DNA of 64,000 nucleotides from Nostoc sp. UHCC 0702 (GTDB lineage Bacteria > Cyanobacteriota > Cyanobacteriia > Cyanobacteriales > Nostocaceae), in NCBI GenBank assembly GCA_017164015.1, contig CP071065.1, forward strand, positions 62,001 to 126,000, in the 5' to 3' direction. The position numbers and the translations under genes were made by a program. Of this stretch, positions 54,959 through 63,771 are shown piece by piece. The notes beneath the pieces are model-generated. The model saw only the letters and a list, made by a program, of their open reading frames with translations. It searched no databases and was not told the DNA's origin. Position 1 is the stretch's first letter. Each line of letters starts with the position of its first letter.

Positions 54959-55867
54959 ATGAGAGAAAAAATTGAGGCTCTAACACAAAATCTTGCTCGT
55001 ACTATCGTTGGTAAAACTGATACCATACGCTTAGTACTAGTAGCACTGCTAGGTGGTGGTCATGCTTTGCTAGAAGATGTCCCCGGAGTTGGCAAAACTC
55101 TCCTCGCTAAATCTCTAGCTCGTTCAGTTGATGGTAAGTTTCAACGGCTACAATGTACTCCCGATTTATTGCCAACTGACATTACTGGCACTAACATCTG
55201 GAATCCAAAAACTGGTGAATTTACTTTTATGTCTGGGCCTGTATTTGCCAATGTACTACTAGCTGATGAAATCAACCGCGCTACACCCCGCACTCAGTCA
55301 GCTTTATTGGAAGTCATGGAAGAACATCAGGTGACAGTTGATGGTGTCTCTCGTACAGTTCCCCAACCATTTTTTGTAATTGCCACCCAGAACCCCATAG
55401 AATATCAAGGCACTTTTCCCTTACCGGAAGCGCAGATGGATCGGTTTATGTTGTCGTTGAGTTTAGGCTATCCTTCTGCCACAGAAGAACTGGAAATGCT
55501 GCAAAATCTCCAGCATGGTGTCAATGTTACAGATTTGCAACCCTGTATTAGCTTGGCAGAAGTACAACAATTGCGTAATCTCTGTTTGCAGGTACGAGTT
55601 GATACTTCATTGCAGCAGTACTTGTTGGAATTAGTACGAGCAACAAGGCAGGATGAAGAAGTCACTTTAGGTGTTAGTCCTCGCGGTACTGTGGCACTAC
55701 AACGGGCTACTCAAGCCTTAGCTTTCATATTAGGGCGCGATTACGCGATTCCTGATGACGTGAAATTTCTTGTACCTCATGTTCTTTGCCATCGCCTCAT
55801 CCCTAGAGGAGGACGCAGTGCGAGAACTGTTGTTGAGCGATTATTGCGATCGCTTCCCATTCCTTAA
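54959..55867 (+). CDS. moxR: MoxR family AAA+ ATPase
   Basis: A 302-residue ATPase of the MoxR (AAA_3) type. Walker A is Glu-Asp-Val-Pro-Gly-Val-Gly-Lys-Thr near residues 38-46; Walker B is Leu-Ala-Asp-Glu-Ile-Asn-Arg-Ala-Thr-Pro near 100; Asn-Pro-Ile-Glu-Tyr-Gln-Gly-Thr-Phe is sensor 1 near 144. MoxR proteins are chaperone-like partners of VWA proteins; no VWA/DUF58 gene is adjacent here. The C-terminal lid is complete. The region before the start is all repeats (54838-54956). Confidence 0.92.
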   Translation: MREKIEALTQNLARTIVGKTDTIRLVLVALLGGGHALLEDVPGVGKTLLAKSLARSVDGKFQRLQCTPDLLPTDITGTNIWNPKTGEFTFMSGPVFANVLLADEINRATPRTQSALLEVMEEHQVTVDGVSRTVPQPFFVIATQNPIEYQGTFPLPEAQMDRFMLSLSLGYPSATEELEMLQNLQHGVNVTDLQPCISLAEVQQLRNLCLQVRVDTSLQQYLLELVRATRQDEEVTLGVSPRGTVALQRATQALAFILGRDYAIPDDVKFLVPHVLCHRLIPRGGRSARTVVERLLRSLPIP

Positions 55868-55932
55868 AATCAGCTTTATCCTGCCAGAATTTTAGCGTGT
55901 TAGGATCGCCAACAAAACGAGGTGGATAACAC

Positions 55933-56190
55933 ATGAAAGCGATCGAAGTTACTGGCAGGATTGACGCTCAAGGAAATCTAATTTTAGATGAGCCAATTCA
56001 GGGAACAACTTATCCTCATCAGGTTCGGGTGATTGTGTTGGTTCCCGAACAAGCACAAACAGAAGAGTATGACCCTGATGATACACCCGTTGAGGAAATT
56101 AAAGCCAGCTTGAGGAGAGCCTTGCAGCAAGCAAAAATGGGTCAAACTAGACCGATTAGTGAGCTATGGGACAGGATTGATGCAGAGTGA
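55933..56190 (+). CDS. small antitoxin-like protein
   Basis: The 85-residue acidic protein starts Met-Lys-Ala-Ile-Glu-Val-Thr-Gly-Arg-Ile-Asp-Ala-Gln-Gly-Asn-Leu, the usual beginning of a widespread group of cyanobacterial antitoxin-like proteins, and ends with a helical tail Ser-Leu-Arg-Arg-Ala-Leu-Gln-Gln-Ala. It overlaps the start of the next gene by 11 bases, which implies coupled translation. Presumed to neutralise the toxin of that pair. Confidence 0.7.
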   Translation: MKAIEVTGRIDAQGNLILDEPIQGTTYPHQVRVIVLVPEQAQTEEYDPDDTPVEEIKASLRRALQQAKMGQTRPISELWDRIDAE

Positions 56191-56542
56191 TGATAGGGTT
56201 TTAATTAGATTCTCTGATGAGTTTGAAGAGGAACTTTACAGACTCTCAAAGAGATTTCGCAACATTCGCTCTGATGTTCAACCGATTATCGAGCAATTAC
56301 AACAAGGGAACTTTGTAGGAGATAGGATTGGCGGTCTTGGTGACGATTATATTGTTTATAAGGTGAGGGTTCGCAACAGTAATATTCAAAAAGGTAAAAG
56401 TGCTGGATACCGATTAATTTATCAACTGGAATCCCCTATAAGTATTTTGCTACTAACAATTTATTCCAAGTCTGACCAAGAAGATATTAGTGCAAATGAA
56501 ATCCGAGGAATTGTAACTCATTTTTATGGAAAGGAAGGTTAA
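56180..56542 (+). CDS. RelE/ParE-like toxin
   Basis: From the ATG at 56180 the product has 120 residues. The order of segments fits the RelE superfamily: Phe-Glu-Glu-Glu-Leu-Tyr-Arg-Leu near residue 14, a helical middle, then Gly-Asp-Arg-Ile-Gly-Gly-Leu and Val-Tyr-Lys-Val-Arg-Val near 61, Gly-Tyr-Arg-Leu-Ile-Tyr-Gln-Leu near 79 and Thr-Ile-Tyr-Ser-Lys-Ser-Asp-Gln-Glu-Asp near 95. The Tyr-Ser-Lys ... Asp end matches such toxins. Partner of the gene at 55933; an mRNA interferase function is inferred. Confidence 0.7.
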   Translation: MQSDDRVLIRFSDEFEEELYRLSKRFRNIRSDVQPIIEQLQQGNFVGDRIGGLGDDYIVYKVRVRNSNIQKGKSAGYRLIYQLESPISILLLTIYSKSDQEDISANEIRGIVTHFYGKEG

Positions 56543-56649
56543 AAAATACCGAAGATTATACCTTTGGTAAATATTTAGAAAGCAATGGGAATTTTATAAA
56601 GTCCCAAAGGCGAAATTAAAAATTCCTAAAATCGTTCCCTGCACTGTAA

Positions 56650-56695
56650 AAGACTTACGCAAAACTTGAAACACCATCAAGCCTGTGTAAGTCTT
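56650..56695. repeat. 46-bp TTACGCA-type inverted repeat
   Basis: AAGACTTACGCA pairs with TGTGTAAGTCTT (11 of 12) around a 22-base centre. The ends resemble the TTACGCA-ended MITEs of this window (10446, 38006); it may be a short deletion derivative. Confidence 0.55.
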
Positions 56696-56738
56696 ATTAT
56701 TAGTTACAATTGCCACATTGCATCTGGGAATGTGAGGA

Positions 56739-57281
56739 ATGTCAAATTTTGTTAAGCGGAAATTTCGCGATCGCCAATTCAAACGCCGTCCCTTAGGATT
56801 AATTCTAGTAATTTTAGTTTGGAGTCTGGCTATGGGCTGGCTTCTCGCCTTGGCAACTAGCGCCCACAGTGCCACCCCTAACGCTGAAATTGGCACAGTT
56901 GACGTAGTACCTGCACAATACCAGCTAGGGCAAGAATTGTATTTGGAAAACTGCTCTACTTGTCACATTGGTCTGCCACCAGGTGTGCTACCCAGCGAAA
57001 CTTGGAAAAATCTGCTCGAAGACTCACAGCATTATGGCACACAACTCAAGCCTTTAATCAATCCGCCCCGGATTCTCGTGTGGAGGTATCTTTCGACGTT
57101 CTCGCGCACCCAGCCACCAAACGAAGAAACACCATATCGCGTTAACAACTCCCGTTACTTCAAAGCTTTGCACCCCAAAGTTGATTTGCCACGCCCTACA
57201 CAAATTAGCAGTTGTGTCAGCTGTCATCCCAGCGCCAGTGAATACAACTTCCGCCGCTTAAGTCCGGAGTGGGAGAAGTAG
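56739..57281 (+). CDS. exported dihaem cytochrome c
   Basis: A 180-residue protein with an N-terminal membrane helix or uncleaved signal (residues 20-43) and two Cys-x-x-Cys-His haem c motifs: Cys-Ser-Thr-Cys-His near 72 and Cys-Val-Ser-Cys-His near 159. Met and His residues that could be distal ligands are scattered. Gly-Gln-Glu-Leu-Tyr-Leu-Glu-Asn at 62-69 is common before the first haem of cyanobacterial dihaem cytochromes. It probably carries electrons in the periplasm or thylakoid lumen. No partner gene is adjacent. A purine-rich repeat (57284-57315) follows. Confidence 0.85.
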   Translation: MSNFVKRKFRDRQFKRRPLGLILVILVWSLAMGWLLALATSAHSATPNAEIGTVDVVPAQYQLGQELYLENCSTCHIGLPPGVLPSETWKNLLEDSQHYGTQLKPLINPPRILVWRYLSTFSRTQPPNEETPYRVNNSRYFKALHPKVDLPRPTQISSCVSCHPSASEYNFRRLSPEWEK

Positions 57282-57601
57282 CGAGATGAGGGAGATGAGG
57301 GAGATGAGGGAGAATTGCTGTTGTAACTCCCCCTGCTCCCCTGCTCAAGAGCTCCCCAAGGGTGGGCGATCGCTAAAAGCCATGGTCGGCGTTCTCTGCC
57401 TCAGTTGAAGGCAAAATGATACTATTAAAAGAGTCTCAAATTTCAACTTTGAAATAAAACCAATCATTTAGTAAACTGATTTGATCGGCTTTTCGCTGTA
57501 TTACACCCATCCACAATCCAAGTGGCTGGGTTGGTTCAAATTCTTATAATCAATATCAAACCTTTAGTCCCCATCCCCTCCATTTAGTTTCATAACCTGC
57601 C

Positions 57602-60394
57602 ATGCTAAAACTCTTGTTGGGCGATCCCAACGCTCGTAAGCTGAAAAAATATCAACCTTACATCACGGACATTAACCTCTTAGAGGAAGACATTGAAAAG
57701 CTTTCTGATGAGGATTTAAAAGGCAAAACAGCAGAGTTTCAACAGCGGCTTGCCAAAGGCGAAACCCTTGATGATATCCTGCCGGAAGCCTTTGCTGTGG
57801 TAAGAGAAGCAGGAAGGCGAGTCTTAGGATTGCGGCATTTTGATGTCCAACTGTTAGGCGGTGTAATTCTGCACTCTGGGCAAATTGCGGAAATGAAAAC
57901 TGGGGAAGGTAAAACCCTGGTTGCCACATTACCGAGTTATTTAAATGCCCTGACTGGTAAAGGCGTACACGTAGTCACAGTGAACGATTACCTGGCTCGT
58001 CGGGACGCGGAATGGATGGGACAGGTGCATCGCTTTTTGGGGTTGAGTGTGGGGCTGATTCAAGCCAGCATGACTCCCACTGAACGCCAGAAAAACTATG
58101 ACTGCGATATTACTTATGTCACCAACAGTGAGGTAGGCTTTGACTACCTGCGGGATAACATGGCAACATCAATGGCTGATGTGGTGCAACGCCCGTTTAA
58201 CTATTGTGTGATTGACGAAGTAGACTCAATTTTAATTGATGAGGCACGGACACCGCTAATTATTTCCGGACAGGTAGAAAGACCTACGGAAAAATATTTG
58301 CAAGCAGCCGAAATCGCACTGACGCTGAAAAAAGATGAACATTACGATGTAGATGAAAAAGCTCGTAACGTGCTGTTGACAGACGAAGGTTTTGCAGAAG
58401 CAGAAAATCTTTTAAACGTCACAGATTTATTTAACCCAGATGATCCTTGGGCGCACTTCGTTTTCAATGCCATTAAAGCCAAAGAATTGTTCCTCAAGGA
58501 TGTTAACTACATCGTCCGCAACGGGGAAGTGGTAATTGTAGATGAATTTACCGGGCGGGTATTGCCAGGACGACGCTGGAGTGATGGCTTGCACCAGGCA
58601 ATTGAAGCCAAAGAACATGTAGAAATTCAGCCAGAAACTCAAACTTTAGCGACAATTACTTATCAAAACCTGTTCTTGCTTTATCCTAAATTGGGTGGTA
58701 TGACGGGAACGGCAAAGACAGAAGAACCAGAGTTTGAAAAAATTTACAAACTGGAAGTTGCTGTAATTCCTACCAACAGACCAAGAAACCGCGAAGACTT
58801 GTCTGATATGGTGTTTAAGACAGAAGCAGGCAAGTGGGGCGCGATCGCTCAAGAATGTGCCCAAATGCACCAACTTGGCAGACCAGTATTAGTAGGAACC
58901 ACTAGTGTAGAAAAATCTGAACTTCTCAGTCGGCTGCTGAAGCAAATGGCAATTCCCCATGAATTGCTCAATGCCAGACCGGAAAACGTGGAACGGGAAG
59001 CGGAAATTGTCGCCCAGGCAGGACGGCGAGGTGCTGTCACCATTGCGACCAACATGGCTGGACGAGGTACAGACATCATCCTCGGTGGTAACTCCGAATA
59101 CATGGCGCGTCTGAAGCTGCGGGAATACTTTATGCCGCGAATTGTGATGCCAGAAGACGAAGATGTGTTTGGCGTACAAAGAGCTGCGGGATTACCCACA
59201 GGACACGGTGGCGGTCAAGGCTTTGTACCTGGCACAAAAGTTAAAACCTGGAAAGCTTCACCAGAAATTTTCCCCACTAAACTTTCAAAAGAAACAGAAC
59301 AGTTATTGAAAGAAGCTGTGGAATCTGCGGTACGGGAGTATGGTGAGCGCAGTCTACCAGAATTGGAAGCAGAAGATAAGGTAGCTGTGGCAGCAGAAAA
59401 AGCTCCCATCGATGACCCTGTGATTCAGCAATTGCGGCAAGCTTACAACCAAGTTAAGCACGAGTACGAAGAATTTACTAGCCGCGAACATGACGAGGTT
59501 GTGGAATTAGGCGGTTTGCACGTAATTGGTACAGAACGCCACGAATCACGACGCATTGACAATCAGTTGCGGGGACGTGCAGGAAGGCAAGGCGACCCTG
59601 GTTCGACAAGATTCTTCCTCAGTTTAGAGGATAACTTGTTGCGGATTTTCGGTGGCGATCGCGTGGCTGGATTGATGAATGCTTTCCAAGTCGAAGAAGA
59701 TATGCCCATTGAGTCGGGTATGCTTACCCGCAGTTTGGAAGGCGCACAGAAAAAAGTTGAAACCTACTACTACGACATCCGTAAGCAGGTGTTTGAGTAC
59801 GACGAGGTGATGAACAACCAACGTCGCGCCATCTACGCGGAACGTCGCCGCGTGTTGGAAGGTCAAGACTTGAAAGAACAGGTGATTAAATACGCTGAAA
59901 AAACGATGGATGACATCGTTGATTACTACATCAACCCAGATTTACCCTCGGAAGAGTGGGAATTAGAAAAGTTGGTGGAGAAAGTCAAAGAATTTGTCTA
60001 TTTGTTAGCAGACTTGCAGGCTACTCAGTTAGAGGATATGGCTGTTACAGAAATTAAAGCTTTCCTCCACGAACAGGTGCGAATTGCTTACGACCTCAAA
60101 GAAGCGCAAATTGACCAGATTCAGCCGGGACTGATGCGCCAAGCTGAACGCTTCTTTATCTTGCAACGAATTGATACTCTGTGGCGGGAACACCTGCAAC
60201 AAATGGATGCTTTGCGCGAGTCTGTCGGTTTGCGTGGTTATGGGCAAAAAGACCCGCTGATTGAGTATAAGAGTGAGGGATATGAGTTGTTCTTGGATAT
60301 GATGACTAATATCCGCCGAGATGTGGTGTATTCGTTGTTTATGTTCCAGCCTCAGCCTCAGCCGGTGGTGCAAACATCATCTGAGGTGGTGTAA
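57602..60394 (+). CDS. secA: preprotein translocase ATPase SecA
   Basis: A 930-residue Sec motor protein. DEAD-type motifs: Met-Lys-Thr-Gly-Glu-Gly-Lys-Thr (about 98-105), Ile-Asp-Glu-Val-Asp-Ser near 204, Gly-Met-Thr-Gly-Thr-Ala near 365, and [11 protein letters not shown] (about 658). The insertion around residues 515-610 is typical for cyanobacterial and plastid SecA. The C-terminal zinc-binding tail of E. coli SecA is absent, as is usual here. It drives protein export across plasma and thylakoid membranes. Its stop codon TAA is part of repeat copy E. Confidence 0.96.
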   Translation: MLKLLLGDPNARKLKKYQPYITDINLLEEDIEKLSDEDLKGKTAEFQQRLAKGETLDDILPEAFAVVREAGRRVLGLRHFDVQLLGGVILHSGQIAEMKTGEGKTLVATLPSYLNALTGKGVHVVTVNDYLARRDAEWMGQVHRFLGLSVGLIQASMTPTERQKNYDCDITYVTNSEVGFDYLRDNMATSMADVVQRPFNYCVIDEVDSILIDEARTPLIISGQVERPTEKYLQAAEIALTLKKDEHYDVDEKARNVLLTDEGFAEAENLLNVTDLFNPDDPWAHFVFNAIKAKELFLKDVNYIVRNGEVVIVDEFTGRVLPGRRWSDGLHQAIEAKEHVEIQPETQTLATITYQNLFLLYPKLGGMTGTAKTEEPEFEKIYKLEVAVIPTNRPRNREDLSDMVFKTEAGKWGAIAQECAQMHQLGRPVLVGTTSVEKSELLSRLLKQMAIPHELLNARPENVEREAEIVAQAGRRGAVTIATNMAGRGTDIILGGNSEYMARLKLREYFMPRIVMPEDEDVFGVQRAAGLPTGHGGGQGFVPGTKVKTWKASPEIFPTKLSKETEQLLKEAVESAVREYGERSLPELEAEDKVAVAAEKAPIDDPVIQQLRQAYNQVKHEYEEFTSREHDEVVELGGLHVIGTERHESRRIDNQLRGRAGRQGDPGSTRFFLSLEDNLLRIFGGDRVAGLMNAFQVEEDMPIESGMLTRSLEGAQKKVETYYYDIRKQVFEYDEVMNNQRRAIYAERRRVLEGQDLKEQVIKYAEKTMDDIVDYYINPDLPSEEWELEKLVEKVKEFVYLLADLQATQLEDMAVTEIKAFLHEQVRIAYDLKEAQIDQIQPGLMRQAERFFILQRIDTLWREHLQQMDALRESVGLRGYGQKDPLIEYKSEGYELFLDMMTNIRRDVVYSLFMFQPQPQPVVQTSSEVV

Positions 60395-60540
60395 TATCAA
60401 GTTCGGATGATTACTTATAAAAACCAAAGAACCCCACCCCACCAAAGCTACGCTTTGTTTCCCCTCCCCGTTGACGGGGAGGGGTTAGGGGTGGGGTGCA
60501 ATAATTGCGGGAATCATAACTAATTAACCGGACATGATAT
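60393..60540. repeat. ATATCAAGTTCGG-ended element, copy E
   Basis: It begins at the secA stop codon (AATATCAAGTTCGGATGA) and ends TTAACCGGACATGATAT; an extra right end lies at 60550-60565. The interior is the reverse complement of copy D (CCCCACCCCACCAAAGCTAC and a strong CCCCTCCCCGTTGACGGGGA hairpin). Confidence 0.85.
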
Positions 60541-60724
60541 GACTTGTGTTTAACCGGACATGATAGAAAAGAATATTTTACACCGGAAAAATTTGGTTGC
60601 GAAGTAAATCTTTCTTGGTCATAGTCGAGCCAATTTAGATTTAAGCCTTTCGATAGTGTATCCCTAACAACTAAGGAGTTTAGGCTGAAGATGTGTGTAC
60701 CTGATCAATTTTAAGGAAAGAGTT

Positions 60725-60943
60725 ATGCCAAGTGGTCATGCTAATCATAAAGGCACTTCTGACAAACCGAATACTAATGCTGAAGGTCTGATAGATGAAG
60801 CTGCGGATAAATCAGTAAACCCTGAGGATATATTGTTAGAAGGCGCTACTACAAATACAACTAGAACTCTAGAATTTGTAGATTATCCTCCTGCTACCGA
60901 ACGTCCAAATGAAGAGCAAAAGACTAGCAACGAAGAGAAATAA
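60725..60943 (+). CDS. small hydrophilic hypothetical protein
   Basis: A 72-residue protein starting Met-Pro-Ser-Gly-His-Ala-Asn-His-Lys-Gly. It is acidic in its C-terminal half (Asn-Glu-Glu-Gln-Lys near 65) and rich in Asn/Thr/Glu, likely intrinsically disordered. A good ribosome site (AAGGAAAG) lies 5-12 bases before this ATG, favouring it over an in-frame start 30 bases upstream. Stress-related or general disordered proteins look like this, but no family is recognised. Confidence 0.55.
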   Translation: MPSGHANHKGTSDKPNTNAEGLIDEAADKSVNPEDILLEGATTNTTRTLEFVDYPPATERPNEEQKTSNEEK

Positions 60944-61046
60944 GCTCAGGAATTACGCGCATTGTCATAAATTTTTTAGTTGAGGCTGTCAATAGTCAAT
61001 AGTCAATAGTCAATAGTCAATAGTCAATAGCCCAAAAAAGCTTGTT

Positions 61047-61192
61047 TGATATAGCCTTTCCTAAGCAAGTGAGGTACACCTTAACCTCACCCCAATAAAG
61101 CTGTGCTTTATCTCCCCTCTCCGAACTCACGGAGAGGGGTCGGGGGTCAGGTTATTAGATGTACTTGGCGCTTACTGGAAAATGCTATATCA
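61047..61192. mobile_element. TGATATAGC-ended element nested in copy 3
   Basis: Left end TGATATAGCCTTTCC, right end GGAAAATGCTATATCA, so imperfect inverted repeats. Inside is CCCCTCTCCGAACTCACGGA-like hairpin DNA. The ends resemble the 88-bp element at 28087. Confidence 0.55.
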
Positions 61193-61336
61193 TGTCCGCT
61201 TAATCACTTATATCATGTCCGCAGCTAGTGCAACAAAGTGTAGCAATCACAAGGACTTCGGCATTGCTTCACTTCGTATCCTGCGCTCAGGCGTTCCGCC
61301 AACGCAATTGACTTCTGTTTAACCGAACATGATATA
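61187..61336. repeat. ATATCATGTCCG-ended element, copy F
   Basis: Left end ATATCATGTCCGCTTAATCA with a second ATATCATGTCCG 23 bases on; right end TTTAACCGAACATGATATA. It lies 3' of the minus-strand aminotransferase gene. Confidence 0.7.
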
Positions 61337-61372
61337 ACTAGTGATTGTGGACTATTGACAACCTAACCTTTT

Positions 61373-62584
61373 CTATTCTGAAGCAGAGACAAGAACTTCA
61401 GGCTGATAGCAGATACCAGCTTGCTTGAAGCGATGCAAAGCCTCACCCAAGCGATCGCAGTCGGCAATCAAACTGATTCTGACATATCCTTCTCCCGCAA
61501 CTCCAAAGGCATTACCTGGAGTCACAACAACACCTGTTTGCTGCAAGACATCAAGGGCGAAATCTGTTGAACCCATGCCAACAGGACATTTCACCCAAAG
61601 ATACATTGTGGCTTTGGTTTTGGGAATATCCCAACCCAATTGTCCTAAGCCTTGAATCAGGAAATCACGGCGGGTACGATAGCGTTGTTGTACCTCATGT
61701 AAATAAATATCTGGCAGTTGCAAAGCTGTTTCTGCTGCTGTTTGCAAGGCAGCAAAAATTCCATAATCCAAATTGGTTTTGAGTGTCCGCAAACCTTGAA
61801 TTACATGGCGATTACCCACCACAAAACCCACACGCCAACCAGCCATATTATAGGTTTTAGATAACGTGTGAAATTCCACACCAATTTCTTTCGCACCGGG
61901 AATTTCTAACAAGCTAGTTGGTTGATAACCATCAAAAGCTAACTCGGCATAACATAAGTCATGCACCAGTAGAATTTCATATTTCCGGGCGAAGGCGACG
62001 ATTTCTTCAAAGAATTCGCGGGGGGCGGTGGCGGCGGTGGGATTGCTGGGATAGTTGAAATAGAGAATTTTGGCTTGTTCGGCAACTTCGTCAGGAATGG
62101 CGGCTAAATCAATTAACCAGTTATTTTCTGGTTTGAGAATCAAGCTGTGGACTTTGCCCCCAGCAATTACCGGGCCGCGAAAATGGGCGGGGTAAGCGGG
62201 AGAAGGAACCAGTACTAAATCGCCTGGGTTAATATAAGCGATCGCCAGATGAGTTAACCCTTCTTTGGAACCGAGTAGCGGCAAAGCTTCACTATCGGGA
62301 TCGAGAACAACATCATAGCGGCGACGATACCAGTCAGTGATGGCACGGCGAAAACTTGCGGTGCCTTCAAATGGGGGATAACCGTGATTGGCGGGATTTT
62401 GTAAAGCAGCGATCGCCGCTTCTACCACTGGTTGTGGTGTGGCACCATCGGGGTTTCCCATGCCCAAGTCAATTAAATCTAGTCCTTGTTCCCGTGCCTT
62501 GGCCTTAAGTTCGTCCAGACGGGCAAATACATAAGGTGGCAGTTTTTGTACGCGTTCTGCTGGGACAATCCAATCCAAACTCAT
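61373..62584 (-). CDS. PLP-dependent aminotransferase, aspartate/LL-diaminopimelate type
   Basis: A 403-residue class I/II aminotransferase. Pro-Ala-Tyr-Pro near residue 128, Asn-Tyr-Pro-Ser-Asn-Pro near 176, His-Asp-Leu-Cys-Tyr near 209 and Ser-Lys-Thr-Tyr-Asn-Met-Ala-Gly-Trp-Arg near 239-248 with the PLP Lys at about 240. This combination is typical for the AlaC/DapL-like group annotated in cyanobacteria as aspartate aminotransferase or LL-diaminopimelate aminotransferase; the exact substrate is not decided by motifs. The start ATG overlaps the stop of the upstream dehydrogenase by four bases (ATGA), so the two are translationally coupled. Confidence 0.88.
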   Translation of the reverse strand: MSLDWIVPAERVQKLPPYVFARLDELKAKAREQGLDLIDLGMGNPDGATPQPVVEAAIAALQNPANHGYPPFEGTASFRRAITDWYRRRYDVVLDPDSEALPLLGSKEGLTHLAIAYINPGDLVLVPSPAYPAHFRGPVIAGGKVHSLILKPENNWLIDLAAIPDEVAEQAKILYFNYPSNPTAATAPREFFEEIVAFARKYEILLVHDLCYAELAFDGYQPTSLLEIPGAKEIGVEFHTLSKTYNMAGWRVGFVVGNRHVIQGLRTLKTNLDYGIFAALQTAAETALQLPDIYLHEVQQRYRTRRDFLIQGLGQLGWDIPKTKATMYLWVKCPVGMGSTDFALDVLQQTGVVVTPGNAFGVAGEGYVRISLIADCDRLGEALHRFKQAGICYQPEVLVSASE

Positions 62585-63771
62585 TCCTCAACCTCGTCAC
62601 TTATTCCCCTTGTCAACACTCGACTTGTGGTGTCTCTACTATCTGTGGGTGCGGTAGTAGAAACCATCGCTGCCATTAACTGTTCTAATGCGACTTTAAA
62701 TGGTAGACGATGAATGTCAGAATTGGGAGCTAAGGCAATTTCAGCGGCTGTTTGCAACTCGCTTAATGTGATGTTGCCCAATCCCAAATCACTTAATTTT
62801 TGCGGCAATCCAATCTCTGCGTAAAACTTCAATAACTGCTGCCGTGCAGTTGCTGCTAGTTGATTGCCTTGAATCATTTCTTCTAAACGCAGTTGCACCA
62901 AAATACCGTAGGCGACTTTTTCGCCGTGGATACTACCATGTCCTGCGATGTGGGTTAAACCGTTGTGTACAGCATGGGCTGCAACGGTACGACACTGCGC
63001 CCCACCTAATCCCCCAATTACCCCAGCTAATAAAACGGTGGCATCTACGACTTCTTGCCAAACCTCACTACCTGGCTGTTCTAGGGCAGCAGTTGACTTT
63101 TGCAATAAAATATCTCGCAAAACTCGCGCTTGTTGGACTGCGGAAATAATCAGAGTTTGTTGTAAATGCCCGCTGCTAACTGAAGCTTCGTACCACTTAG
63201 CGATCGCATCCCCAATACCAGCCACTAATGTACGTTGTGGTGCGGTTTGAATCAAGTCGTAATCGAGGATCAATAAATCTGGACAGCGAGACAGCGCCAC
63301 ATCATAGATAAATGCCCCCTGTGGGGAATATACATTTGAAAGGGCACTCCAAGCCGCACAGGTAGCCGCTGAGGTGGGAATTGTCACCACTGGCAACTCT
63401 AATTGATGAGCGACTAATTTAGCAGTATCCATTGCTTTGCCGCCACCAACACCGATAATTACATCGGCTTTATGTTCCTTGGCTGCTTTCCTTAAAGATT
63501 TCAGACTTGCTTCACAGCAATCTGCGCCATAATCAGCTTGGGCAATTTGCAACTGTTGTTTTTCTAAAATTGGTTGCAAACTTTCTTGGGCAATGGCAAG
63601 AGTCCGGCCTGCCACAATTAAGGGACGACTTCCCAAACGAGCAATTTCTGCTGCTGTTTCCTGCAACACACCAAAACCACGAATGACTTTTGCTGGGGCA
63701 ACCGCAAGCGTAAATAAAGAACTAGAGGTTTGAGTAGACAAAGTTTTAGTAGAAATTAATTGATTATCCAT
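62581..63771 (-). CDS. iron-containing alcohol dehydrogenase family protein (glycerol dehydrogenase-like)
   Basis: A 396-residue group III dehydrogenase. The NAD fold has Val-Gly-Gly-Gly-Lys-Ala-Met-Asp-Thr-Ala-Lys near residue 107 and Pro-Thr-Ser-Ala-Ala-Thr near 131, like glycerol dehydrogenase. Metal ligands are Asp in Gly-Ile-Gly-Asp-Ala near 187 and His in Val-Ala-Tyr-type region with His-Gly-Ser-Ile-His-Gly-Glu near 286. It oxidises or reduces a small polyol or keto compound. The 4-base overlap with the downstream aminotransferase suggests a common pathway. Confidence 0.85.
   Translation of the reverse strand: MDNQLISTKTLSTQTSSSLFTLAVAPAKVIRGFGVLQETAAEIARLGSRPLIVAGRTLAIAQESLQPILEKQQLQIAQADYGADCCEASLKSLRKAAKEHKADVIIGVGGGKAMDTAKLVAHQLELPVVTIPTSAATCAAWSALSNVYSPQGAFIYDVALSRCPDLLILDYDLIQTAPQRTLVAGIGDAIAKWYEASVSSGHLQQTLIISAVQQARVLRDILLQKSTAALEQPGSEVWQEVVDATVLLAGVIGGLGGAQCRTVAAHAVHNGLTHIAGHGSIHGEKVAYGILVQLRLEEMIQGNQLAATARQQLLKFYAEIGLPQKLSDLGLGNITLSELQTAAEIALAPNSDIHRLPFKVALEQLMAAMVSTTAPTDSRDTTSRVLTRGISDEVEE

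Larger units (their letters stand above)
60947..61376. mobile_element. TTACGCA-ended element, copy 3, split by nested elements
   Basis: The left part AGGAATTACGCGCATTGTC... CAATAGT repeats ...CCCAAAAAAGCTTG (60947-61044) matches copies 1 and 2. The right part (GGACTATTGACAACCTAACC, about 61345-61372) is separated by roughly 300 bp. Between are two more elements, listed separately. The outer right end GCGTAAGTCCT is missing. Confidence 0.6.
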
